DNA of 64,000 nucleotides from Streptomyces malaysiensis subsp. samsunensis (GTDB lineage Bacteria; Actinomycetota; Actinomycetes; Streptomycetales; Streptomycetaceae), in assembly GCF_024519315.1 (NCBI RefSeq), contig NZ_JANIIC010000051.1, positions 1-64,000 of the forward strand, read 5' to 3'. Positions 34,877 to 43,024 of the stretch are shown here, one piece after another; positions within the stretch are counted from its first letter, which is position 1; the number at the start of each line of letters is the position of its first letter. The translations under genes and the position numbers were made by a program. Below the pieces are notes generated by a model. The model ran no database searches. It worked only from the letters and a program-made list of their open reading frames with translations, and was not told the origin of the DNA.

Positions 34877-35485
34877 TCACGCCTTCAGCGCGGCGATGAT
34901 CTTGTCGGTAAGGCGTTCGGCGTAGTCGTCGTCCACGGGGGTCCTGATCACGGCCAGCCGCCAGTACGTCGGGCTGACCAGGAAGTCCAGACAGAGTTCG
35001 AGGTCGGTGTCCTCGGGCAACTCACCGCGCTCGACGGCCCGTTGCAGGATCTGGGCGACGTTCTCGCGCCGGGGGTCGCGAATGCCCGTCAGCAGGGCGT
35101 CGGCGAGTTCGGCGTTGCGCGATCCCTCGGCCAGCAGATCGGGAACGATGCGGGAGGCCAGGGGGTGGCTCAGGGCGGCCATGGTGTCGCGGACGAACTG
35201 GGCGACGTCCTCCCGCAGGCTTCCCCGGTCGGGGGCGCGTACGAACGCCGTCGCGGCCCTCGCGGTGAGTTCGATGGTCATGGCCTGCTTCGAGGGCCAG
35301 CGGCGGTAGACGGCGGCCTTGCCGGCGCCCGCCCGGCGCGCGACGGCCTCGATGGACAACTTCCCGTAGCCGACCGCGGCGAGTTCCTCGAAGAAGGCGG
35401 CCTCCAGGGCCCGCGTCAGATCTCCCTGGAGGACGGGGCCGCCGGGCGGGCGCTTGCCGGCGGGTGCGCCGATATTGGTGTCCAT
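34877..35485 (-). CDS. TetR-family repressor, divergent to an FrsA-like hydrolase
   Basis: 202 residues. DLTRALEAAFFEELAAVGYG and LSIEAVARRAGAGKAAVYRR form the DNA-binding domain; TetR_C-type helices follow. It is divergent from the hydrolase gene, and the 104-bp space between them carries two long palindromes, so it very likely represses both itself and the hydrolase. Ligand unknown; the hydrolase substrate or product is an obvious candidate. Confidence 0.92.
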   Translation of the reverse strand: MDTNIGAPAGKRPPGGPVLQGDLTRALEAAFFEELAAVGYGKLSIEAVARRAGAGKAAVYRRWPSKQAMTIELTARAATAFVRAPDRGSLREDVAQFVRDTMAALSHPLASRIVPDLLAEGSRNAELADALLTGIRDPRRENVAQILQRAVERGELPEDTDLELCLDFLVSPTYWRLAVIRTPVDDDYAERLTDKIIAALKA

Positions 35486-35499
35486 GAGGCGATCGTACG

Positions 35500-35522
35500 C
35501 GAGACGGAACGGTTGCGTCTCG
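35500..35522. promoter_or_regulatory. TetR operator 1
   Basis: CGAGACGGAAC-G-GTTGCGTCTCG, an 11-1-11 palindrome with one mismatch, 15 bp before the TetR start codon. Confidence 0.7.
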
Positions 35523-35551
35523 ACTGTCGCCAGGAGTACGGTCGACTCTGT

Positions 35552-35574
35552 CGATACGGAACGGTTCCGTATCG
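35552..35574. promoter_or_regulatory. TetR operator 2
   Basis: CGATACGGAAC-G-GTTCCGTATCG, a perfect 11-1-11 palindrome, 52 bp centre to centre from operator 1 and immediately before the hydrolase ribosome-binding site GGAGGTGATC. Confidence 0.8.
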
Positions 35575-35589
35575 GCTGGAGGTGATCTC

Positions 35590-36810
35590 ATGAAGTTCCT
35601 CTTCGACGATGAGTCCTTCTCCTTCGAAGCGCTGCGCGCGGCCGGGTTCGCCAACTACGGCGGCGCCGACCTGGGCGAAGTCATCGCCACCGCCCGGAAC
35701 ATCGCGGAGGGCGACGAGGAGGGCTGGCACCGGGCATGGAAGGCGACCGCCGAGCGGGTCGAGGCCATCGGGCGGCAGTCGCTGGCCGACGGGCACCGGG
35801 TGAGCGCCCGCGAGGCGCTGCTGCGGGCGTCGAACTACTACCGCACGGCCGAGTTCTTCCTGCGCGAGAACCCCGCCACCGACCAGGAGGTCGCCCTGCT
35901 CTCCTCCCGCTCGCGCGACACCTTCGCGGCCGCCACCGGGCTCTTCGACACCCCCGTGGAGGCCGTGGCCATTCCCTACGAGAACACCACGCTGCCCGGT
36001 TATCTCTTCCTGGTCGACGACTCCGGCACCCCCCGCCCGACCGTCGTCTACACCAGCGGCTACGACTCCACCCTGGAGGAGTCCTATTTCGCCATCGCGG
36101 CCGCCGCACTGCGGCGCGGCTACAACGTCCTGGCCTTCGACGGCCCGGGGCAGGGCGCCGCGCTGCGCGAGCAGCGGCTGGTCTTCCGCCCTGACTGGGA
36201 GGCCGTGACGGTGCCCGTGATCGACTACGCGCTGGGCCGTCCCGAGATCGCCGACGACAAGATCGCCCTGTTCGGCTACAGCCTGGGTGGCTATCTCGTC
36301 GCACGCGGCGCGGCATTCGACCGCCGCATCGCCGCGCTGATCCTCGACGACGGCGTCCACGACTTCCACGCCGCCTTCGAGCGGATGCTCCCGCCCGCGC
36401 TGTACCGGTGGATCGAGGAGGAGCGCGACGACGTCGCCAACCCGGTCATGGCGATGCTGGCCACGGCCGGCACCCAGGTGCGCTGGGCGCTGCGCAACGG
36501 CGTCTGGGCCATGGGGGCCGCATCGTTCGCCGACCTCGTCCGCATGTCCCGCCGCTACACCCTGGCCGACAGCGCCGACCGCATCACGGCCCCCACGCTG
36601 ATCATGGACGCAGAGAACGACCAGTTCTTCAAGGGCCAGGCGGCCGAGGTCGAGAAGGCCCTCACCAACGCCCCCACCCGCCTCGTCACCCTCACGGAGG
36701 CCGAAGGGGCCGGTGAGCACTGCCACATGGGCGCGATGGGGCGGGCCCACCAGGTCATGTTCGACTGGCTCGACGCCACGCTGCCCACCGGGCTGCCCCG
36801 AGTCGCGTAG
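35590..36810 (+). CDS. FrsA-like alpha/beta hydrolase
   Basis: 406 residues. A helical N-terminal cap (about 1-120) precedes the hydrolase fold, as in the FrsA/2,6-dihydropseudooxynicotine hydrolase group. Active-site candidates are Ser in LFGYSLGGYL, Asp in IMDAENDQFF and His in EHCHMGAMG; FDGPGQG is a conserved turn. Substrates of this group are diverse C-C or ester bonds, so the reaction is open. The ribosome-binding site GGAGGTGATC is near perfect. Two exact 25-bp direct repeats start over its stop codon. Confidence 0.88.
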   Translation: MKFLFDDESFSFEALRAAGFANYGGADLGEVIATARNIAEGDEEGWHRAWKATAERVEAIGRQSLADGHRVSAREALLRASNYYRTAEFFLRENPATDQEVALLSSRSRDTFAAATGLFDTPVEAVAIPYENTTLPGYLFLVDDSGTPRPTVVYTSGYDSTLEESYFAIAAAALRRGYNVLAFDGPGQGAALREQRLVFRPDWEAVTVPVIDYALGRPEIADDKIALFGYSLGGYLVARGAAFDRRIAALILDDGVHDFHAAFERMLPPALYRWIEEERDDVANPVMAMLATAGTQVRWALRNGVWAMGAASFADLVRMSRRYTLADSADRITAPTLIMDAENDQFFKGQAAEVEKALTNAPTRLVTLTEAEGAGEHCHMGAMGRAHQVMFDWLDATLPTGLPRVA

Positions 36811-36855
36811 CGGCGACTCCGTACGGGAATCGTAGCGGCGACTCCGTACGGGAAT
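36806..36855. repeat. Two perfect 25-bp tandem repeats
   Basis: Copies at 36806-36830 and 36831-36855 are identical (CGTAGCGGCGACTCCG..., ending GGGAAT). The first copy contains the TAG stop of the hydrolase gene, so this looks like a recent local duplication. Confidence 0.9.
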
Positions 36856-36877
36856 CCGATTCGCGGCGTAGGCGCTC

Positions 36878-36894
36878 TTGCGAACGACTTGCAG
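36878..36894. promoter_or_regulatory. Candidate Nur (nickel regulator) box
   Basis: TTGCGA-N5-TTGCAG matches 10 of 12 positions of the Streptomyces Nur-box half-sites TTGCAA-N5-TTGCAA. The left half-site can act as the -35 of a promoter with TACCAT at 36903-36908 (19-bp spacing). Nickel-bound Nur would therefore repress the transporter genes that follow. Confidence 0.6.
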
Positions 36895-36945
36895 GTACGG
36901 GCTACCATCGGGCCGATAGTCGCAGCTCAGGAGCGGAGCCCTGCC

Positions 36946-38115
36946 ATGCATGTGCCCGACGGATTCATAGACGCGCCGGTGTCGGTGGCCACCGGTGTGG
37001 TCGCCGCGGGGGCCGTCGCGGTCAGTTTGCGCGGTGCCCGGCGGGAGCTCGACGAGCGGACCGCGCCACTGGCCGGGCTGGTGGCGGCGTTCATCTTCGC
37101 CGTGCAGATGCTGAACTTCCCCGTTGCCGCGGGGACCAGCGGGCATCTGCTGGGCGGGGCGCTGGCAGCGATACTCGTGGGGCCGTATACGGGGGTGTTG
37201 TGCGTCTCCGTGGTGCTGCTGATGCAGGGCGTCCTGTTCGCGGACGGCGGTCTCACCGCGCTCGGCGTCAACATCACGGACATGGCCGTGGTCACCACGG
37301 TCGTGGCGTACGCGATCTTCCGTACGATCGTGAAGCTGGCCCCGCACCGACGCCGTACGGTCACCGTCGCGTCCTTCGTGGCGGCACTGATCTCCGTACC
37401 GGCCGCGGCCATCGCGTTCACCGCGATCTACGCGCTCGGCGGTACGGCGGACGTGTCGATCGGCAAGGTCTTCACGGCGATGGTCGGTGTGCATGTGCTG
37501 ATCGGCATCGGCGAGGCGGCGATCACCGCGCTGACGGTCGGCGCCGTCGTGGCCGTACGGCCGGATCTGGTGTACGGAGCGCGCGGGGTGACGGCGCGTC
37601 CGCTGGAGATCCGCGACAGCCCGCTGGCCCCGGCCGCCCCGGGGGCGGTGGCCCGAGCCGAGGCCCCGGCGGCCGAACCCGCGACGGCCGAACCCGCGAC
37701 GGCCGGACCCACGACGGCAGAACCCGCGACGGCAGAACCCACGACTGCCGAACCCACGGCGGCGGCATCCCGGACCCCCGAGCCCGTCGCCGCGCCGCGG
37801 CGGTCGGCGCGGCATGTGTGGTGGGCCGGGCTCGCGGCCGCGCTGCTGTGCGCCGGGGTCGTCAGCTTCTACGCCTCCGCGAGCCCCGACGGGCTGGAGA
37901 AGGTCGCCCATGACAAGGGGATCGACCAGAAGGAGGAGGACCACGCCGCCAAGGACTCGCCGCTCGCCGACTACGGCGTCAAGGACATCTCCGACGCCCG
38001 GATCTCCGGCGGGCTCGCCGGGGTGATCGGGGTGGGAGCCACGCTCGCCGTCGGCTCCGGGGTCTTCATCGTCGTACGGCGGCGCAGGGCGACGGCCGAG
38101 AGCGGGAGAGTCTGA
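36946..38115 (+). CDS. cbiM: ECF nickel/cobalt transporter, fused substrate-binding M and N subunits
   Basis: 389 residues. The CbiM/NikM part (about 1-215) starts with MHVPDGFID, whose N-terminal Met-His binds the metal, and has about six to seven helices. A C-terminal CbiN-like/PDGLE part follows the motif ASPDGLEKVAHDKG and has two more helices (about 285-305 and 355-380). Between them lies a repetitive Ala-Glu-Pro-Thr linker coded by 15-bp repeats. Together with CbiQ and CbiO it imports Ni2+ or Co2+. The ATG at 36946 is set by MHVPDG homology; AGGAG lies 12 nt upstream. A candidate Nur box favours nickel. Confidence 0.93.
   Translation: MHVPDGFIDAPVSVATGVVAAGAVAVSLRGARRELDERTAPLAGLVAAFIFAVQMLNFPVAAGTSGHLLGGALAAILVGPYTGVLCVSVVLLMQGVLFADGGLTALGVNITDMAVVTTVVAYAIFRTIVKLAPHRRRTVTVASFVAALISVPAAAIAFTAIYALGGTADVSIGKVFTAMVGVHVLIGIGEAAITALTVGAVVAVRPDLVYGARGVTARPLEIRDSPLAPAAPGAVARAEAPAAEPATAEPATAGPTTAEPATAEPTTAEPTAAASRTPEPVAAPRRSARHVWWAGLAAALLCAGVVSFYASASPDGLEKVAHDKGIDQKEEDHAAKDSPLADYGVKDISDARISGGLAGVIGVGATLAVGSGVFIVVRRRRATAESGRV
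37671..37764 (+). repeat. 15-bp tandem repeats in the cbiM linker
   Basis: About six copies of a 15-bp unit (GCCGAACCCGCGACG and variants) encode the pentapeptide Ala-Glu-Pro-Ala/Thr-Thr. The reading frame is kept because the unit is a multiple of three. Length variation between strains is expected. Confidence 0.85.
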
Positions 38116-38117
38116 CG

Positions 38118-38882
38118 ATGGGCGCGGGACACGCGCACAAGCTCTACCGGGAGGGCCGGTCGCCCGTCCACGCCCTCCCTCCGCACTGCAAGATCGCAGC
38201 GGTCTTCTGCTTCGTCCTGGTCGTCGTCTCCACGCCCCGCGAGGCCGTCTGGGCCTTCGGGGCGTACGCGGTGCTGCTGGCCGGGGTGGTGGCGGTGGCC
38301 CGGATACCGGCCGGGTATGTGCTGCGGCGGCTGCTGATCGAGATCCCGTTCGTGGCCTTCGCCGTGCTGATGCCGTTCATCGCGGAGGGCCCGCGGGTGG
38401 AGGCGCTGGGGATGTCGCTCAGCGAGTCCGGGCTGTGGAGCGCCTGGAACATCCTCGCCAAGGGCACCCTCGGCGTCGCCGCCTCCGTCCTCCTGGCGTC
38501 CACGACCGAGCTGCGCGCCCTGCTGCTGGGGCTTGAGCGGCTGCGGATGCCCTCGCTGCTGGTGCAGATCGCCTCGTTCATGATCCGCTACGGGGACGTC
38601 ATCTCCGATGAGATGCGCCGGATGCGGATCGCCCGTCAGTCGCGCGGCTTCGAGGCGCGCGGGGTGCGGCACTGGGGTGTGCTCGCCTCCTCGGCGGGGG
38701 CGCTGTTCATCCGCTCCTACGAGCGCGGCGAACGGGTCCACCTGGCGATGGTCAGCCGGGGCTATACGGGCACCATGCCGGTGATCGACGATGTGACGGC
38801 GTCCCGTGCCCAGTGGCTGTATGCCGCCGCCCTCCCGCTGACCGCGCTGGTGGTCTGCCTGACCGGATGGATGCTCCCATGA
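38118..38882 (+). CDS. cbiQ: ECF transporter T component CbiQ
   Basis: A 254-residue membrane coupling protein linking CbiM to the ATPase. About five to six helices; the two coupling-helix motifs are ARQSRGFEARG and MVSRGYTG (Ala/Ser-Arg-Gly type). It starts 2 bp after the cbiM stop and overlaps cbiO by 4 bp, so the three genes form a translationally coupled unit. Confidence 0.93.
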   Translation: MGAGHAHKLYREGRSPVHALPPHCKIAAVFCFVLVVVSTPREAVWAFGAYAVLLAGVVAVARIPAGYVLRRLLIEIPFVAFAVLMPFIAEGPRVEALGMSLSESGLWSAWNILAKGTLGVAASVLLASTTELRALLLGLERLRMPSLLVQIASFMIRYGDVISDEMRRMRIARQSRGFEARGVRHWGVLASSAGALFIRSYERGERVHLAMVSRGYTGTMPVIDDVTASRAQWLYAAALPLTALVVCLTGWMLP

Positions 38883-39649
38883 CCGACCCCGCCACCACCC
38901 CGCCGTCCCTCCAGGTGTCCGGTCTGGCCTACGCGTACCCCGACGGCCATCAGGCCCTCTTCGGGGTCGATCTGACCGTGGCCCGCGGGGAGCGGGTGGC
39001 GCTGCTCGGCCCCAACGGCGCGGGCAAGACCACTCTCGTACTGCACCTCAACGGCATCCTCACCGCGGGCGCCGGGACGGTCACGGTCGCGGGGCTGCCC
39101 GTGGCCAAGACGCATCTGGCCGAGATCCGCCGTCGGGTGGGCATCGTCTTCCAGGACCCGGACGACCAGCTGTTCATGCCGACCGTGCGCGAGGATGTGG
39201 CCTTCGGGCCGGCCGCGGCCGGGCTGCGGGGCGCGGAGCTGGAGGAGCGGGTGCGCCGCGCGCTGGAGCGGGTCGGGATGGCGGAGTTCGCCGACCGGCC
39301 GCCCCACCACCTCTCGTTCGGGCAGCGGCGGCGGGTGGCCGTGGCGACCGTACTGGCCATGGAGCCGGAGATCCTCGTCCTGGACGAGCCCTCGTCCAAC
39401 CTCGACCCGGCCTCACGCCGCGAACTCGCCGACATCCTGCGGTCCCTGGAGGTGACCGTGCTGATGGTCACCCACGATCTGCCGTACGCGCTGGAGCTGT
39501 GCCCGCGCTCGGTGGTGCTCAGCGGCGGGGTGATCGCGGCGGACGGCGGAACGCAGGAGCTGCTGTGCGACGAGGAGCTGATGCGCGAGCACCGGCTGGA
39601 GCTCCCCTTCGGCTTCGACCCCCGGTCGGTGACGGCGCCGGTGCGGTGA
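38879..39649 (+). CDS. cbiO: ECF transporter ATPase CbiO
   Basis: 256 residues. Walker A GPNGAGKTT, Q-loop VFQDPDDQLF, ABC signature LSFGQRRRV (Phe in place of the usual second Gly), Walker B ILVLDEPSSNLD and the switch His in MVTHDLPYA. PDDQLF is the subgroup hallmark of CbiO/EcfA. It powers nickel or cobalt uptake with CbiM and CbiQ. Only one ATPase gene is present, so a homodimer is expected. Confidence 0.95.
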   Translation: MTDPATTPPSLQVSGLAYAYPDGHQALFGVDLTVARGERVALLGPNGAGKTTLVLHLNGILTAGAGTVTVAGLPVAKTHLAEIRRRVGIVFQDPDDQLFMPTVREDVAFGPAAAGLRGAELEERVRRALERVGMAEFADRPPHHLSFGQRRRVAVATVLAMEPEILVLDEPSSNLDPASRRELADILRSLEVTVLMVTHDLPYALELCPRSVVLSGGVIAADGGTQELLCDEELMREHRLELPFGFDPRSVTAPVR

Positions 39650-39792
39650 TGCCCCGTGCGGTGCCGGTGAGGTGACGTTGCGGCGGGGGTGACCGGATCC
39701 GCTGCCTCGGCGGATGTCGGGCCCGGTCGGCTCGTCGACCCCAGCCGGGCCCCTCCGGGCCGCCCCGCCGCATCCGCGGTCTCCGGCGCCCT

Positions 39793-41067
39793 TTACGCCT
39801 CCAGTGTCGCGAGGCTGGTCCGTACCGCGCGCACCAGCGCCTGCGCACGCGGATCCGCGGTGACACCGCGCCGCATACCGTTGGTGACGTAGGCGAAGCC
39901 GATGCGCGCCTCCGGGTCGGCGAAGGCGAGCGAGCCCCCGCGCCCCGGGTGGCCGAAGGAGCCCGGCCCCAGCAGCGGGCAGGCCGGGCCGTGCAGCATA
40001 TAGCCGAGGCCGAAGCGGGTGCCGACGACCAGGACCTGGTCCGGACCCGCGGACTCCTCGGTACGGGCCATCGTCAGCGTCGCCGGGGCGAACAGCCTGC
40101 CCCCCGAGCGGACCGTACGGGCCGAGGGCAGCGGGCCGATCAGCGCCGCGTAGAAGCGGGCCAGCGCCTCGGCGGTCGCGACCCCGCCCGAGGCGGGCAA
40201 CTCGGCGGCGAGATACGCGGGGTCGTTCTCGTCCGGCACCGGGGTGATCGCGGCGAACGCCCGCCGGGTCAGCGACTCCGGATCCCGATACGCCTCGGCG
40301 ACCGACCGCTTGGGGCGCAGCCGCGGCCCCGCGGAGGCGGGCGCGGCCGGCGGCTCCACCGCCGCGATCCGGCCGACCCGGCCGCGCTGCTCCTCGGGCA
40401 GCCCGAGCCACAGGTCCAGCCCCAGCGGCCGGGCGATCTCCTCGGCGATCCACCGTCCGATGGTCCGCCCGGTGACCCTGCGCACCAGCTCGCCCAGCAG
40501 CCAGCTGTACGTCTGGGCGTGGTAGCCGTGTGCCGTACCGGGCTCCCATACGGGGCGCTGGGCGGCGACGGCCAGCGGCCCGGATATGCCGTCGACGGCC
40601 TGGTCGGGGGTGAGCGGGGTGTCGAGAACGGGCACGCCGGTGCGGTGCGCGAGCAGATGGCGCACCAGCACCCGCTCCTTGCCGGCCGCCTTGAACTCCG
40701 GCCAATAGGCGCTGACCCGGCCGTCCAGGTCCAGCTGGCCGCGCTGATGCAGCAGCAGCGGAACGGCGGCGGCGACGCCCTTGGTCACCGACCGGACGAC
40801 CTGGGCGGTGTCCTGGGTCCAGGGCTCATGGCCGCCCTTGGACTCCTCGCGGCCGTCGGGCCCCTCGCCGCCGTCGGAACCCTCGCCGCCGTCGTAGTCA
40901 TCGGCGCCGTCGGGCGTCTTCGTACCGCCCCACAGATCGACGACCTTCTCGCCCTCCCGGTAGAGAACCACGGCCGCGCCGCGCTCCCCGTGCCGGGTGA
41001 AGTTCGCCGCGAAGGCGTCCCGGACCGGTCCGAAACCGTCCGCCACCGTGCCCTGGACGTCCACCAC
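39793..41067 (-). CDS. Serine hydrolase, beta-lactamase/esterase family
   Basis: 424 residues of the class C beta-lactamase-like family. The Ser-x-x-Lys motif is SVTK in VVRSVTKGVA, the Tyr motif lies in HAQTYSWLLGELV, and the third block is GHPGRGGSLAFADPE in place of KTG. No signal peptide, so an intracellular esterase or transesterase is likely (the EstB/LovD group). Residues about 50-80 form an acidic Gly/Asp/Glu insert made of repeats (SDGGEGPDG). The start is a GTG at 41067. Confidence 0.88.
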   Translation of the reverse strand: MVDVQGTVADGFGPVRDAFAANFTRHGERGAAVVLYREGEKVVDLWGGTKTPDGADDYDGGEGSDGGEGPDGREESKGGHEPWTQDTAQVVRSVTKGVAAAVPLLLHQRGQLDLDGRVSAYWPEFKAAGKERVLVRHLLAHRTGVPVLDTPLTPDQAVDGISGPLAVAAQRPVWEPGTAHGYHAQTYSWLLGELVRRVTGRTIGRWIAEEIARPLGLDLWLGLPEEQRGRVGRIAAVEPPAAPASAGPRLRPKRSVAEAYRDPESLTRRAFAAITPVPDENDPAYLAAELPASGGVATAEALARFYAALIGPLPSARTVRSGGRLFAPATLTMARTEESAGPDQVLVVGTRFGLGYMLHGPACPLLGPGSFGHPGRGGSLAFADPEARIGFAYVTNGMRRGVTADPRAQALVRAVRTSLATLEA

Positions 41068-41140
41068 TGTCCGACTCCCGCCATGCCGACCCGAGCGTGT
41101 GTGCTGTGTTTCTCCTTATGGTGCAACGTCCCGCGCGTGA

Positions 41141-41167
41141 GGATCATGCCGGGGCCGGGCATGATCC
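41141..41167. promoter_or_regulatory. Inverted repeat between serine hydrolase and SDR genes
   Basis: GGATCATGCC and GGCATGATCC are perfect 10-bp arms around a 7-nt spacer. The site lies between divergent genes, 58 bp before the SDR start, and could be an operator. A weaker GCCGCC/GGCGGC hairpin follows at about 41179. Confidence 0.5.
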
Positions 41168-41224
41168 CCGGCGGACCCGCCGCCAAGAGGCGGCGGCGGT
41201 CCCCCGGGCGACGATAAGGGGCAC

Positions 41225-42028
41225 ATGGTGCGGAGATTCGAGGGCTACGCGGTCATGCTCACCGGCGCGGGACGCGGGATCGGGGAGGTGACCGCGCGCC
41301 GCTTCGCCGACGAGGGGGCCAGGGTGCTGATCACCGACCTGGACGGCGAACGGGCCGCCAAGGCCGCCGCGTCCATACGGGCCGACGGCGGCGAGGCCGA
41401 GTCGCTGGGCTGCGACGCGGCCCTGCGGGCGGACGCCGAGGCGGCCGTGGCGCACGCCGTAAGGAGCTTCGGAAGGCTGGACGTCCTGGTCAACAGCGCC
41501 CACTCGTGCCATGTCGACACCCCGCTGTTCGAGGACCAGCCAGAGGACGAGTGGCAGCAGGACATCGATGTCACCCTCGGTGGGGCCTTCCGCTGCTCCC
41601 GTGCCGCGCTGCCGCATCTGGCCGCCGCGGACGGCCGGGGCGCGATCGTCAACGTCGGCTCGGTCAACGGCCTCCAGGACTTCGGCAACCACGCCTACAG
41701 CGCCGCCAAGGCGGGTCTGGGCAGCCTCACCCGCACCCTGGCCGCCCACGCGGCCGGGCGGGGCGTCCGCGTCAACCTCGTGGCCCCCGGCACGATCCGC
41801 ACCCCCGGCTGGGACGGCCAGGGGGACACCTTGCGCCGCGCCGCCGAGGTCTACCCCCTCGGCCGGGTCGGCGAACCCACCGACATCGCCGCCGCCATCA
41901 CCTTCCTCGCCTCCTCCGACGCCGCCTGGATCACCGGGATCACCCTCCCCGTGGACGGCGGGATCACCACCACGAACGTGGCGGCGCGCAGGGCCTTCCG
42001 TCACTCCGAGACGCCCAGCGAGACATAG
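41225..42028 (+). CDS. Short-chain dehydrogenase/reductase
   Basis: 267 residues, classical SDR fold: MLTGAGRGIGEVTARRFADE binds NAD(P), and the catalytic Ser/Tyr/Lys are in NVGSVNGLQDFGNHAYSAAK. The usual NNAG motif is replaced by NSAHSC, which may alter the active-site wall. GITLPVDGGI marks the C-terminus. Its last ~9 codons overlap the end of the convergent solute-binding-protein remnant by 28 bp, which suggests that the 3' end was reshaped by a deletion or insertion. Confidence 0.9.
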   Translation: MVRRFEGYAVMLTGAGRGIGEVTARRFADEGARVLITDLDGERAAKAAASIRADGGEAESLGCDAALRADAEAAVAHAVRSFGRLDVLVNSAHSCHVDTPLFEDQPEDEWQQDIDVTLGGAFRCSRAALPHLAAADGRGAIVNVGSVNGLQDFGNHAYSAAKAGLGSLTRTLAAHAAGRGVRVNLVAPGTIRTPGWDGQGDTLRRAAEVYPLGRVGEPTDIAAAITFLASSDAAWITGITLPVDGGITTTNVAARRAFRHSETPSET

Positions 42029-42489
42029 TCGTAACGGCCCTGCCAGGGCCCGCCCGTATAGACGTTGGTCAGCCGGGAGCCGCGCCAGATCACGCTCTTC
42101 TCGAACAGGATGGGCAGAAACGCGGCGGAGTCGGAGATCCTCCGATTGATCCGGGCATAGTCGCTCCCGGCCTTCTCCGGGTCCTGTTCGGCGATGGCCG
42201 TGTCGAGGAGGTGGTCGATGGCGGGGTCGTCCAGCTCCGCGATATTGGTGTTGCCGGTGCTCCGGATGAGACGGCCGTCGGCGAGCGGCTGCAAAAAGCC
42301 CTGACCGCTCGGGAAGTCGGGGAGCCACCGGTAGATGACGATGCCCAGCCCCCAGGACAGCGGGGCGCACAGGGCCTCGGCCAGCGCGCTCAGGTTGTTG
42401 GCCACCGCCGGGATCTGCTCCAGGTGGGCATAGCGGCTGGTGCCGATGAGCACCGCGCGGCTGGCGGCCGGGTCGGGCAGAACGGCCAC
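42001..42489 (-). pseudogene. Chimeric remnant: EACC1-type caspase start joined to the end of a solute-binding protein
   Basis: 162 codons in one open frame. Residues 1 to about 45 (LPDPAASRAVLIGTSRYAHL and onward) match the beginning of caspases of the EACC1-associated type. From about Trp46 (WGLGIVIYRWLPDFPSG) to the end (RLTNVYTGGPWQGRYDY) the protein is the C-terminus of a family-5 peptide ABC-transporter binding protein. The caspase His/Cys dyad and the binding-protein ligand domain are both gone. A deletion with its junction near nt 42350-42360 explains this. It starts 3 bp after the EACC1 stop and may still be translated. Confidence 0.75.
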
Positions 42490-42491
42490 GG

Positions 42492-42917
42492 CTATCGCCC
42501 TTCTCCGCCGTCGGCCCGACCGTCCTGGTCTCGTTCCCGGTCCCGGTCCCGTTCCCGGTCCGGGTCGGGTGGCTCGGGGGCGGCCGGGGGCTCCAGCACG
42601 TCGAGCAGACGCCTCAGCTCCTCGTCGCCGCCGCCGTCGAGGGAGACCGTAAGGTCGCCGCGGCGTACGGTGATCCGCCGGGCGTGCGGGCGCGTCTGCC
42701 GCCAGGTGGACAGCGCCAGCGCGAAGGATGCCGCGCTCCAGGCGTTGTCCGTGATCAGCTGGAGCACATCGGTGAGCACGCCCATCTGGCCGGGCGACGG
42801 CTCGGCCTGGACCAGCTCCACATGGGCGCCGCGGCGCGCGCCGGGATCCCGGCTCAGCCAGTCGCGGAGCGATCGCAGCTCCGCCTCCCCACCGCTCACC
42901 GCTACGTCGATCCGCAC
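42492..42917 (-). CDS. Effector-associated constant component EACC1
   Basis: 141 residues matching the EACC1 family described in multicellular-bacterial conflict systems. RIDVAVSGGEAELRSLRDWL, the Gly-Gln-Met-Gly block (PSPGQMGVLTDVLQLI), AASFALALSTW and the strand RRITVRRGDLTVSLDG are in the family order. Its partners are usually caspase-like or other effectors plus NTPase sensors; here only a caspase stub follows. The C-terminal ~30 residues are a Pro/Asp/Arg-Glu repeat. AAGGGGG precedes the GTG at 42917. No NTPase or trypsin-type partner is found nearby. Confidence 0.82.
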   Translation of the reverse strand: MRIDVAVSGGEAELRSLRDWLSRDPGARRGAHVELVQAEPSPGQMGVLTDVLQLITDNAWSAASFALALSTWRQTRPHARRITVRRGDLTVSLDGGGDEELRRLLDVLEPPAAPEPPDPDRERDRDRERDQDGRADGGEGR

Positions 42918-43024
42918 CAAGTCCCCCTTGTGACGACCGTCTCCCCGATTCTGTCCTACCCAGGGGCGTCCGCGCAGGAGCAACGAAGCGCAAGGTCAAC
43001 GGAGTTCGGGTGCGAGCCGCCCGC

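Noticed and set aside
36811..36945. Cobalamin riboswitch before cbiM
   Set aside because: The leader after the likely +1 is under 40 nt and contains no B12-box-like sequence. A Nur-type operator explains the region better.
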